DNA from: Locusta migratoria
Taxonomy: Eukaryota; Arthropoda; Insecta; Orthoptera; Acrididae
DNA length: 64,000 bases
Direction of reading: 5' to 3'
Assembly (NCBI GenBank): GCA_026315105.1
Contig: CM048744.1
Coordinates: 357,555,168 to 357,619,167, forward strand
Shown here: piece by piece, positions 38,201 to 51,441 of the stretch
How the letters are laid out: each line of letters begins with the position of its first letter
How positions within the stretch are numbered: position 1 is the first letter of the stretch
The notes under the pieces: model-generated
The model's input: the letters and a program-made list of their open reading frames with translations, nothing else
Told to the model about the DNA's origin: nothing
Databases searched by the model: none
Translations under genes and position numbers: made by a program

Positions 38201-41200
38201 GTGAAGAAGGGGCAGTGATTGTAAAAACATGGCCCTCCACAGCGGGGCGAAAGTTATGGGGGCTGCCAAATGTTTCCGAAGCACTGCTATAATATGGTGC
38301 CAGTAACAAATTGGCTGGCAGCTGTTACCAGCACTAGCACTGCATCACGTTTGGGATAAGCCAGCAGCACTGCATCGACAATTGCAATTTTTGCGTTGAA
38401 AAGGCTTTCAGCTTCAAGTCCGGTTCTGACATGCAATTTTTACCTGACAGGAAGTTTCATTTTAAAAACTGCGAAATGTAATTTTTCATTCCAATAACAT
38501 CCACATTACGAAAGTTTATAGTCTTTCTCATAGACTTTCATGTTTCATAGCCCTGCTAGAATGCAAGAGTACTGCATAAATAAAATGATACGGATGTACA
38601 TGCATTATGTGGTTGGAATATAATGGAAGTGGCAGCAGCATGCAGACACACACAGCTGCTGTGTGGACTGCAGCTGCAGCTCGCCGGTGCAGGCCACTGG
38701 CGCTACCTCGTCCACCAGCCCCATGGCGCTATAAACGAGCGCGCCGGCTGTGCAAGCATTTGTAATTGGACAAGCAAAAACCGAGCGCAGCGCAATCGAG
38801 TGAGTACGAGCAAGCAAATTTGCCAATATGCAGACCTCTGATCTGTACAACTTTGCACACATCTGACAAGAATAGACCTTAAGAAGTGTGTGAAACGTCA
38901 AGGTTGAAAAGTTTTCCTTGCCAGAAAAAGCTCCAACACAGCACAAAATGCTGGCATCGAGATAAAAATTCTGTAGCCTTCTTAGTATGGCTGCAAAGTA
39001 ATTAATCAAAGTGCGCAGATGAGAATGTTCTGGGTGAATCCTATGCAGTTAAATTCTGGTTCTAATGAACCATGTGAGGCTGGTTAGTGGTCCCCCTCCC
39101 CCACACCCCCTCTAGTTCATTGCTAGCTCTGAATAACACTTCTCTCAAGCAACTAAGGAACTATATCTTTCAAAAGCATTTTTGTACGGTCTTGAATATT
39201 TATTGGATATTCATCTGGATGTTTTCATCCAAAAGCTGTGATATATCAGCATGATGACTTCCTCCTATCTTCAGGTTCTTGCTTGAGTTTGATACATGCC
39301 TGTTGGATGTCAACTTAACATCCTCTTCCCCCTCCCCCCCCCCCCGCCCCTTTCCCCCAACCACTGTCCAGTCAGCTCTGATGCTGTAAAGGTGCGGTGG
39401 TGGGGAATTAACAATTTGGCAGTGAGTCCAGGCCCTGGGTACTGTCATAGCTGTGTCCTGCACAACTCACTGCTGCTGTGGAAACAAAGCATCTTTATCT
39501 GCTTTAGATGTCAAAACAGGGATTGATTTCTATGTGCTTTGATCACACTCATGCCTGGATCACAAGCCGTTTTTAATTGAAAACAACTGCCTATATTTTT
39601 AGTCCATCACGTAGCCCGATCTCCACAGCCTCTATGTCATCCTCGACATTTCATCTTTGTCGAAGAGCAGAATCTGCACATTTTTGCTGACGTGTTCCAA
39701 ACATAGGGTAAAATGCCATCACTTCATCTTCATCCTCGGATAGCTATGGTCTCGTAAAGGGCCATATTTAAGTACAAATCTGTATGTGTTGGTTTACAGT
39801 AGACACTGTGTCCTCATACGCCATCTGATGTTCACTTGAGGAGCACATCCAAACAAGGACGCTGGTTGTTTTCTTCTAATTTCATTGTGAATTTATATTT
39901 TATTGCAGTGTCATAGGAAGTCTTGAAAGTGGTGTTGTCTGTGTGACTAGTTCATTAATATAATGTCTATGTACTGAAAAAAAAAAAAAAAAAAAAAAAC
40001 AAGAGTTTGTAGACTGACAACTCCAAAGCTTCCTATAGAAATGCCCATAAAACATACTGGCCACAATTTGTGAAGCTAGACAGCCCATTGCTACTCCCAT
40101 CTGTTTGTTCATAGTAATTTCCGTCAAACATAGAGTACATTGACTTAACCCTTCATAGGATAGTGGTCAATATATTGTCCACCCACCATGAGTGTGAAAC
40201 AGTGTCCTTTGCTCTTTGCCTTCCTTGTATTCACCCGTTTAATTCTAAATAACATGTTTACCACCGGAATTTGTAATATTTCATACTGTTTAGTAATGTT
40301 TTATTGTTTGATTATTGTAATGCATTCAATTTTTGTTGTTGTTGTTGTTGTTTGGATGTTTAAGGGGGCCAAAACTACGGAGGTCATCAGTCCCACATTC
40401 CATTATTGGGTGTCACAAGAAAAGGCGTGAACGCGTAAAAGAGCCTAGAGTTGAGAACAGATGGGGGGAGGAATATCCTCCAAGTCAGTTAAAGTACAAC
40501 AAAGTCGGCCAGAGACAACGAAAACGTGACAATCACACAAAGTCACCGAGCAACGACAAGAAATAAAATGTAAAAGCTGACGTCTGTGGCTGTCCGACCG
40601 TGAGACTAAAAACAGGAAAAGTCAGCTACACAGAAACAAATGAGAGGACAAAGACAAAGACAATGCTGAAGCTAAGCTTTAAATGGAGGGGTAAAAACCA
40701 CTGTCCCGAATAAAACTTAAAACAGTATCAGCCATTTTGGCATCATCACTTAAAACATCGGATAATAGTGCAAGAAAATTAAAACTCCGCCGCAGAGTGG
40801 CTAAAACAGGGCATTCCACTAAGATATGGGCCACCGTCAGGCAGGTGCCACAGCAACACACAGGCGGGTCCTCGCCATGAAGGAGATGGCTGTGAGTCAG
40901 CTAAGTATAGCCAATGGGGAGCCAGCACAGGACTATGGAGTCCCGGCTGCAGGCCCACATGAAGGAACGCCACACAGCCATCGTCTCCTTTATAGCCCTG
41001 AGGTTTTTCGATGTTGTCCGGAGATCAGAATCCGGGAGGCCGATCTCTAAAACAGACGCATCAACAGCCTGCTTGGCACGCATATCAGTATGTTCATTGC
41101 CCGGAATATCGACATGACCCGGGGACCAGAGGAACACCACTGATCGACCGGACCTGTCAAGGGCAGATAGGGTCTCTTGAATTCCCAAAACCAGAGGACA

Positions 41201-44200
41201 GCACGGATAGCACTGCTCGAGCGCTCTAAGGCTGCCCAAGGAGTCATTGAAGATATGAGAGGACTCACCTGAGCAGAACCGGATGTACTCAAGAGCGCAG
41301 GAAATTTCCACCAGCTCTGCGGTATAGACACTGCAGCCATCTGGCAGAGAGTGTTGTTCAACATGGTTGTCATGAATGTACGCAAAACAAACCTGGCTCT
41401 CAACTTCTAAAACCATCTGTGTGAACCAGGTCGTGTCCAGGGAATCGAGCTACGACCGCTAAAAACTGGTGACAGAGACCTTCAGGTGGAACTGAATCTT
41501 TGGGTCCACGGGCCAAGTCCAGACAAATACATGGCCTTGATAGGAGCCATGGAGGCGTGCGTGTGTGGGTCCGATATGGAGATGGTAGTGGGTAAGACTC
41601 AAGTTTCCGCAGCAGCGACCTCGGCCGTCATCGTTGGTCAAGGACGACCATGTGGGAGAAAAGAACACGGTGGTTTGGGTGGCCTGACGAGCTGTGCACG
41701 AGTGCTGCAAACAGTTGTCAAGCTGGCCACAGGGCTGGTGCGAAAGACACCCGTCACGATGTGAACCCCACAGTGATGATGGGGTCCAGCAAGGGCAATT
41801 CCAAGGCCGATGGGACTGCACCAGAGACTGATAGAGCTGCAACAGGATGGAGCGGTCAGCACCCCAGGTGGCACCATCACTCCCGTTTTAGCCGACGGAT
41901 GTGGGGAAGCCACATCCGCCGGGAGTCAAAGACATGCGCTAAAAAACTATGAGTGTCACGACCTCTAGTAGGTGGTCGCTGAGATACAGTTCGGGCTGAG
42001 GGTGAACCGTTCGAAGTCAACAAAAGTACATGACACTCGTCTTCGCAGCAGAGAACTGGAAGCCGTGGGTAAGAGCCCAGGACAGCGCCTTCCTAATGGC
42101 TCCCTGCAGCCTATGTTCAGGGACGTGGGTGCTGGAGGAACTAAAATAGATACAAAAGTTGTCAGCATATAGTGAAGGGGATACTGACGACCCAAATGCT
42201 GTAGCTAAGCCATTAATGGCTACTAAAAATAAGGGGTCGCTCAAAACAGAGCCCTGAGGAACCCCATTTTCCTGCACATAAGAGGTACTACGAGAGGCAC
42301 CAACTTGAACATGAAAAGTACGGACAGCTAAAATTTTTTTAAATAAAAAACGGGAGTGAGCCCCAAAGACCCCAACCATGTAGTGTCGCCAGTTCGTATG
42401 ATATGCTTTTTTCATATCAATAAAGATGGCTATCAGATGTTGGCATCTGGAAAAGGCTGTGCAGATTGAAGACTTGAGGTACACCAGGTTGTTGGTGGTG
42501 GTGGAGAGACCCAGGTGGAACCTGCCCTGGCATGGAGCCAATAAGCCCCTAGTCTCGAGGATCCAGCACAACCGCCTACTGACCATGTGCTCCAACAATT
42601 TACATAGTACATTGGTCAGGGCGATGGGCTGCATTTGGCTGTGGATGCTATCAGGCTCTGGAGCCATGTCGGGACACTGTTTAAGAGCACTGAAGGATTC
42701 CCACTCTGTAAATGGCATGTTATATGGCTCCGTACGGAGGGTAGTAGAGGAGAGGGGCTGGCGTTCCACCTGCTCCTTTAATGTACGGAAGGCTAGTGGG
42801 TAATTTGCAGATAAAAGGGCATGGGCATAATGCTCAGCAAACATCTCTGAAAGCGTACATACTATTCCATTCATGGAGATCCCAGGGATTCCTGCTAGTG
42901 TTGGGTATCCCCTTAAACACCAGACCGGGTTGGTGAAGGTACCTGTTCCAATAGTGGAGACGTACCTCTCCCAACACTCTTGCTTCCATCTCTTAATTAG
43001 ATGACGAGCACGTGCACGGAGCAGTTTGAAAGCGACAAGGCGCTCCAGAGATGGGTGCCGTTTGTCCTGCTGTAAGGCCCATCGGTGATCTTTAATAGCC
43101 TCTGCGACCTCTGGTGACCACCATGGTACTGTCTTACAACATGGGGACGAAGGGGAACAGTTTTGGCTTCTCATGTCTGGAGGGCTTCGGTGACTCAGTC
43201 TCTGTCTGCAAATCTCCCTCAAATTCTCTTGCATCCAAAATTAAGCAATCTGTTTTCTTATTCTCTCTCATATATAAAAGCGGAAGAACACTCACTCACT
43301 AAACACGAAATCTCGAAAACTACTTCACCTATGAAGCTGAAATATGGCAGGAATGTAGTTTATAGGTAGAAAACGTCAGCTAAGAAAGTATTTTGTGATA
43401 GGCGCATGGGGGAGCTTACTTCTCCTACAGACTCATGAAATCTACAGTTTCATTCCGATCTTCAAGAAATTTCACACACTTGACATTCAAAACAAGAGAA
43501 AGATCACCGTCTACCTTAAGTTACATACGGTGCTTGGCAGAAGGTACCTTGCAACATAAAAATGGATCCCTAAACACCTTGGTCGCGCCATAACTTAAGA
43601 ACGGCTCGGGCGATTTCAGAGATCCTTTTTTTGTTGTTTGGGCTATTTTCAGAACAAGGGTTGTATGAAATAAAACTGGAATATTTGAGAACAACAACAT
43701 GCGTTTTTTAATGTGACCCTGTGTTTCTATTGCATAAAAATTTATAGTTTTGTTCCGATATTGATGTAATTTTGCACACTCTACCTTAAAAATAAGAGGA
43801 ATATCACAGTCTGTATGGTGCACGGTGGAGGGCATTTAACATACAGAATTTTACAAAATGTGTAGTTTTGCTCCAATCTTTATGAAGTTTTTGCACCCAT
43901 GACTTTCAAACCAACAGGAAGATCACTGGGTACATAAATGTTTGTATGGTGCATGATAGAGGGTCTCTCTCTTTCCAAGCATTAATCCTCAACTTGCAGG
44001 GTCTGCTACTTTGCTGTCTCCTCCATTTCTTTCGGACATTGACATCTTCTTGCCTTAAACCAACAGCGTCCATATCTGCCCTGATGTTGTTAGTCCATCT
44101 CTTTGCCGGTCTCCCTCGTGGTCTTGTTCCTCCTGGGTTGATGTGGAGTGTTGTCTTCGCAACCGAGTTGTCCTCCTTTCTGCTGACGTGGCCATACCAG

Positions 44201-47200
44201 CGGAGACAGGCTTCCCTCAGTTTGTCTGTGATGGGTGCCACACCCAACTTTTGCTGAACTTCTGTATTTTTTACATGGTCACATCGGGTCAGCCTCCATG
44301 GACCAATGAAGCATCTTCATTTCAATCGTATGCAGCAATTACTCCTGCTGTTTTGTCATAGGGCGACACTCAGACCCACAGATTGCTGCTGGATGTACAA
44401 TAGTTTTGTAAACTTTTGCCTTTAGACGTTAAGGCATCTTTTTATCGCAAAGGACTCCAGTGACCTGTCTCCACTTGACCCAAGCTGCATTCACTCTAGT
44501 CCGAGTATCGAGGGTTGAGTCACAGTCTGATGTGACAACGGACCCCAGGTACTTAAAATGCATGGTCTTCTGCAGGTCTTCTTCCCCAATACTGATGGTG
44601 CCTATGGTTTGGGAAACACATTCTAAGTATTCAGTTTTCTGGACATTGAGGTGCAGTCCATTTTCAGCCAGTCTGTCCTTCCACATTTGAACCTGGTGTT
44701 GGAGTTCTGGGCGGATTTGTTCGGCAAGTACCACATCATCGGCATAAAGAAGGGTCCACACGGATGTGAAGTCTGTATGTCAGCTGTTGCTGTATCCAAG
44801 CAGAGTATGAATAGTAAGGGTGAAAGGGCAGAACCTTGGTGAACACCCACAGTGATACCGAAAGGCGGAGAGATACCAACAGGACTCTAAACTGGACTAG
44901 TGGAATTGCGGTACAGAAGTTGCACCCAGCTTACATACTCTTCAGGGACACCATGACAACGAAGAGCTCGCCAGATAAGATCATGTGGGATACGGTCAAA
45001 AGCCTTTCTAGATCTAGAAATGCCATGTGTACACTCTTCAGTCTCTCTCTGTGTTTTTCCATCAAAAGGCATGAATAGCATCGATGGTACTGCATCCCTT
45101 AACAAATCCGCACTGGTTTGGTGTTACAGTGACAATACTTCAGAGTCTGCTGTCAAGTACATGTTCAAATATTTTTAAAGTGTGACAGAGGAGTCGAATA
45201 GGACGATAAGTCAAGCATGCATTCACGTCTCCTTTTCCCTTCAAGATTGGAACTGTTATGCTACAGATTTCTGCTGGTAGGTAATCTGGGCCATTTGCTT
45301 TTCCGTTTTTCATCTTGCTGATGGCAGGCATTACTTCCACAGATCTAATTGAGGAAACAGGTCCTCAGGTAGGATCAGGACTAGTAATTGGTGGATGTGT
45401 AAATTCTATGTTGCTGATGTTATGAAAGTAGTCAGTCCAATGCTGGAGAATAGCTTTTTTATCTAGTAACAATGTGCCGTCAGCTCCCTTGATGTGCATG
45501 ACGTGTCCAATATCCTGAGTTGAACGATGATCTTGTTTTCTCCTGACGATGTATCAAGCTGGTCATATGACATCTGGTAATACTTGTCTTCACTGCAGCT
45601 ACTGCTCTTTTTGTTGCTGATCTCAGGTTACGATATTTCAGGAGATCAGTATCAAGATGTGATTTCCACCAAGTCTTGTATGCCATCTTTTTCTCCTTGA
45701 TTGCTTGCTTGACTTCATCTGTCCACCACCAGGTTTGTTTCAACCAGGTATGGTTTTTCCCAACTTGATGTAATCCCTACTTGATGTAATCGTTCCACAG
45801 CATCTTTCCACATGTCTTCAACTGATTGATCAGACTTCCGGGAGAAGTTTGGCAAGGCTGTCATCAACTCGTTTCACTTGGTATTCATTCGCCACCACTT
45901 AATTCGCTCAGGCCAAGTCTTAGGTTTAGGTTTGGATTCTGTAACATTCTTACGAATATCGAGCACAAGCAATCGGTATTGCGGGGCGATGCTGTCAAAG
46001 GGAATTACTTTGGTATCCGTTAGTAGTCTCATATCTTGTTGACGAACTAGCCAATAATCGATTTGAGTAGAGTAGCATGACCTCCACTTGTATAAGTAGC
46101 CAGATGTGTTGACCTCTTTTTAAAATATGTGTTGGTCACAATGAGATCGTGGGCTTCTGCAAAATCAAGTATCCGACATCCTTGAACGTTCCGCACACCA
46201 AACCCATGTCCTCCATAGCATCGAATATATCCTCCTTTGTGAAATCCGACATGTCCATTTAAATCTCTTCAAACAATAACGGACTCATACTGGGGAATTG
46301 ATCAAAGGAGGGCTTCCAGACTGTTCCAAAATTCATCCTTCTCATCCTCAGTGCATCCAGTTTGAGGCGCATAGCAAGATACAATGTGGGCAGTGATAGC
46401 TGTTGAATCGATCTTGATAGACATAAGCCTATCTGACACCCTATTAACACTGGTGACATTGTTGCAGTAGTCCTGGTCAACAACTATTGCTATGCCATTT
46501 CGTGTACTGGCACCGTGATAGATGAGTTTGTAGCCATCTCCAATTTCTTTTGCCTTTGAACCTTTCCACTTGGTCTCCTGAATGCAGGTAATGTTGACAT
46601 GTCTGTTTATAAGCATTTCTGCTAGTTCACGATGTCGGCCAGTCAATGTACCAACATTGAGGGTAGCAAATCTCATTTGTGGTTTTGGTTGAGCTAACTT
46701 CTTTAACCTACCCCGTCCACGAGTAGGTAACCCTCGCTCATTTCTCGCATCACTCTGGTGCAAGTGGCGCACACAGCTTTGAATGCCACAGCATGCTCTG
46801 TATTCTTCAACCGATGGGTCGCTTCGTATGTCGCTGAGGGCATTTTATAGCTACTGCCAGCATATAATTAGGCCGCCCCTAACCTGGAGAACAGACGCCT
46901 TTTGCAGCCGCACCTCGGGAGTACAGATGCTGCAGCTAAATGGAATTTCCCTTCTCATTTAATCCCCAGAAAGGAAGGTTGCCTCGTCTGCCAGCTTCAC
47001 CGTTCCAAAGTCTTTCTTCTCCGCCGTTGCTGCCATTAAGGTCTTACATGACAGAGGGTACCGTGCAGAAAACTTTGGCGAGAGAGGGAAAAGTGGAAAC
47101 GAACAGAGAGATGGGAGAGAAAGGGGGGATGCAGAGAGATGGGGGAAGGGGATGTGGAATATGTGAGTGTACGATAAATAAACACCCGGGCAACGCCGGG

Positions 47201-50200
47201 TTTAAAGCTAGTTATTTAATAAATAGTATTTCCTATGCATCTCAAATGCCACTTTTAGTTATCTATTCCTGATATAAGAAGGTGGTCTTTTAAATGACCA
47301 CCATCCACAGTAGTCTAAGCTCCACGCAAAATGGATAGTTGTCTGTACATCAACCACCTATTTCTTACTTTCATTTCCAAGTTAAATGGACATAAAATAA
47401 TTCTGAGTATATTACATGCCTATATATGTCAAATGGAACACAGTAGATAGGGTTAAGCATTAATTCAAACTTTGGTGCCTTGAAGATACAAAATGATACA
47501 TTGGGTGCACAGCTGACAAGGAAAACTCCCCATCGTACGCCATCAGATTTAGTGGTAGTATGGCACAATGGATAGCCCGTCAAAGACTGATCACAGATCA
47601 AGCATGAAAGCAGGAATAAAGTGTGTGGAACTATGAAGAAAAAAGCAAAATAGAAACAGTGAACATTCCAAGTACAACATATAAAACGAGAGGGAAAAAC
47701 CTACAGTGAGAGTGTTGTGCTCCTGTTGGTGGTGGGTGAACAGTGAACTTTCTGGGTGGAAAAATTTTAAGTATTTTTCTTTTTCACAAAATTATGAACT
47801 GCCTGTCTGTTCATTGTGGTGTCTGTTCACCATAACCAGTTTTGTGTCTGTGTTGTGTTGTAACATTCGCACCATAAAACCATTCAATTAGCAGCTGGAA
47901 GGAAGCGGCTCTTGACTGGAAACCACTAACATCTGATCGCAGGGTGACAAGTCAATTCATTTCTCCACCGGAAAACACGTCAGATGTATTAATACACGAC
48001 AATGGTGATGGTATGTGCATCACTTGACATGAATTTCTCTGTTGACCCACTTTATCTTGTACACCCGGTGAATTTCTAGCCCAATTCAGGTTCTCATGTG
48101 GATGTGAATGTAATCACTCTGAAAAAAGTGTTGAAAAAGTAAGTTTGTCACATAAGCTACAACAAATGAACACAAAAGTTATACAGTCCCACAATGTTCC
48201 CTGTGTGCTATTAAAACATATGTTTTTAATGTTTTCAAAGTTTTCCACGTGTAGCCTGACAAGTCCTGCATATGTACAAGCAAATCTAAACATGTGGAAT
48301 TTCGGAGAGCAAAGTTTATTATGTGTGTGAACCTAGACTTGGATAATAGACACACAATCACATAAACAATATTGCTCAATGTATCTGTGCACTTTCACAA
48401 AGTACTTCACTTGACAAAACCAAATATGGCTAATGGTAGCACAAGAGGTGTGCAACCTGGATGAATTGTAATCACGTCTACTCCCACATTAAAATTCATG
48501 ATTACTAATCCTTCTGTCTTGTGTAGCTGTCAAGGAGCGAGGTAAAACTTTGTTCATGCAAACACACTCATTAAAATCTTTCCCCAGTCTTTTTTCCATT
48601 TTGCCCAACGCACAGCACTTCACAACGATGTTAGAGGTTTGCCAAAGTACCTTACTCGACTGTTGATGAACTTGCAGTCCAAATACACAATTTTTTTCCT
48701 GCAAACCCAAGTAAAATACAGGTAAAATAAATCCTGCTGAATTCATGGCGTATTGTACAGTGTAACTTTGTGAAGTGTCGTGTAGCTTGTCTGCAGTCTA
48801 CTCCAACTAACAGTAACATGCAGGATGATTTCAATTCAAAGTCAAAACCAGCCTGACCTGTGTCGATGGTGTGTGTCTTCAATACAGTTAGAACTTGACA
48901 TTAGTTTCTGTAACAAACTTCATAGAACAATTTAAAAATTCTTCCAATTTACTGGTATAGTTCTTGCTTACATACCTGGTAATCTTTCTCTTCATAATTT
49001 TTTATTCTCTTTAGAACAGGAATAGCCAATGAGGTAAGCTTTAAAGTTCAAGGTGATTTGTTTAGCATTATGCAATCCCCAAATCTGTATGTCTGTAACA
49101 TCCATTGCACTTAATTAATTTCTGGCTTCAATAAATTGTTGGTATACATGATTTTCTAGTTCATTGAACTTTTGTCTTTGGGTTACACCTCATTTCACGA
49201 CGTCTCTACAAAATTAAACTGTGTTTCTTCCCCCTACATCCCTTTAAATTCCTTAAGCTTATATGTAACTTCACTCCACAATCTATGTTTGCATCTTTTA
49301 TTTGGTTTGGGCAGTACTCAGTATTGGAGCACTTACTTCGTATATCTGAATGAAACGCCATCAGATTATGTCACAGTATCTCTTCTTCGTACTGATGATC
49401 AACAATCTCATCATCTGGTATCTTCTTCACCACATTTACTATTTATCAACAAATGTAGGAAATAATCAAACTGATGTTGGACAATCCCTTAAAGTCAATA
49501 ACAGTTGACTGCCAGCAAGGGGGCCTCCTCAGCAGGAATCCTCTCTCTGTCGTGCACTGTAGTCAACTGACGTCATGTGTTCAGATCTTTGTCTTGGTAT
49601 AGCGTCCCCATACTAAGGCATGGTTACTTGCATCGGACCTACTACTTCAGTGGGGACTGTACTACTTGTAGTTTTGTATCCGAGATCAACTATTTTCACA
49701 AGCACTTGACATTGCAAAAACAAGGCGATGAGAGTACAGTTCCCACCCATTTATTTGTTATTTTTATAGGTGAATGGCATTTCACCTGCACTCACTATTC
49801 ATCACATTTGCTTGTGACAGTAATCTACAGTATGAAAATTGTCAGGGCAACAAAATGAGAACAGAGAGTCAATGACATGACAGACAGTTCATACTGTAGT
49901 GAAAAAAATGAAATAATAAATTTGTTTAGGAATGGGATATGAACCCAGGACCCAGACCACAGAACCACAACACGTTTGCTGCCGCTGCTACCTTAATGAG
50001 ACACACCACACCTTTGGAGTGTTCAGTTTTTATTTTTCTTCTTTATGTCATAGTGTTGTATACTTTCTTCCTGTTTTCCTGACTGATCTGTATTCAGTTT
50101 TTGGGGGGCTATCCATTGCGCCATCCTTCCACAAAATCTGAGGGTAGTATCCCTTGTAAAGTGTAAAGACTAAAGATGGTAGTTAAGATTGGCACCCAAT

Positions 50201-51403
50201 GACTTGTGCAAAAGGAACAGCACCTAGTTCTGCACACCTTCATGGAAGTGAGAGTTTAACTGGTCAAGCAATGATCAGTCCAGAATCTTCACTTTAAAAG
50301 AATACCTGTTAATTAGAAATTTTAGCTCTAACCATCAGGAAATATTAGACTGGACATAAGTTTTTGGAAAACAACACCCAAAATGTCTACTTAAAGAAGT
50401 AATAATGCTTTAGCATTTTAGACAAAAAGTCTTTATGGAAATCTGCAATCCTATTGGCAATGAATGGTGAAATTTACTATGCATTGCCAAATTAAATTTC
50501 TTTTTGTATGACTAGTTTCAGAAGAAGCAAATCAGATTTATTGAAATCAATACGGAACACACACTCACTACTTCACTTCTTTAGTACCTCAAGTGTGTTA
50601 AAGTATGTGAATGTTATTGCTGATAATACATTATATTCCTCACCTGCGAAGGCCCATCAGTAATATTCTTGGTTTCTGCTCACCAGCCAGGGGACCCGGA
50701 GGTCCATCACCATCCTGGTCGAAAGGACCATATCCAAAATCTTTAGGGAATGAACCAACATCATACCCAGGAGCATACTGGTCATCTTCATCTTGTTCAT
50801 ACGACTGTAAACAAACCATGAACCACTTATCCTTCTTAATACAAATATGAACAAAACATGATGAAAAAGTCCATTTGATTACTGATGGAAATTCTTCACT
50901 GAGATGCTAAAATATTCTTAAAAATGGAAAAAATAGGACACAAGTTTTTGGAAATGTTTTCCTTTATCAGGTACTAGAGGAGGGAAGACAAAGAGAAAAG
51001 AAGGGGAAGGTTATTCAGGACCTTAGCTATGAGGAGATGATGGGTAATTAGTGGAAGTCAGAGATGCTTCAGAGATGACTCGACATACAGTATCTTTGGC
51101 CTCCACTAATCACCCATTATCTTTCATGTCCTACGTCATGAATAACCATTCCCTTATCTTGCCTTTCTCTCCCCTCCTCTCATACCTGACAAAGAAAAAT
51201 ATTTCCGAAATCTTCTGTTGTTTCCATTTTCATATTTCTGTGTGACTTTCGGCACTACAGAACTAAGGTAAGCACTGGGCAGTGAATGAATAACTCCATG
51301 ATTATTTATATATATATTATAGTGGCATCTCTGTCTAACTTCTTAACTTCCCATAGTATGCTGAAGAAGCACATGAAGTGATAGTAGCACAAATAAATCA
51401 ATA

Positions 51404-51441
<38 letters not shown>

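Larger units (their letters stand above)
40334..43258 (-). mobile_element. 5'-truncated LINE with RT and RNase H
   Basis: Minus-strand element ending at its 3' side in a (GTT)n run (ACA-type tail) at about 40334-40351 and the block ggatgtttaagggggcc, then ctacggaggtcatcagtccc. Coding remnants: reverse transcriptase 43234-42017, RNase H 41416-40901, Cys-rich C-terminus 40973-40679. It stops abruptly at the Helitron-like start near 43,260 and has no endonuclease, so it is 5' truncated. Same clade as the 7.0-12.4 kb LINE. Confidence 0.85.

Noticed and set aside
36885..38300. Intact gypsy element with LTRs
   Set aside because: Only pol pieces are seen; I could not find a matching pair of long direct repeats at 36.2-36.9 and 38.3-39.0 kb.
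38605..39009. 134-codon minus-strand open frame in a GC-rich patch
   Set aside because: No recognisable domain; the GC patch itself keeps stops rare. Possibly repeat-derived.
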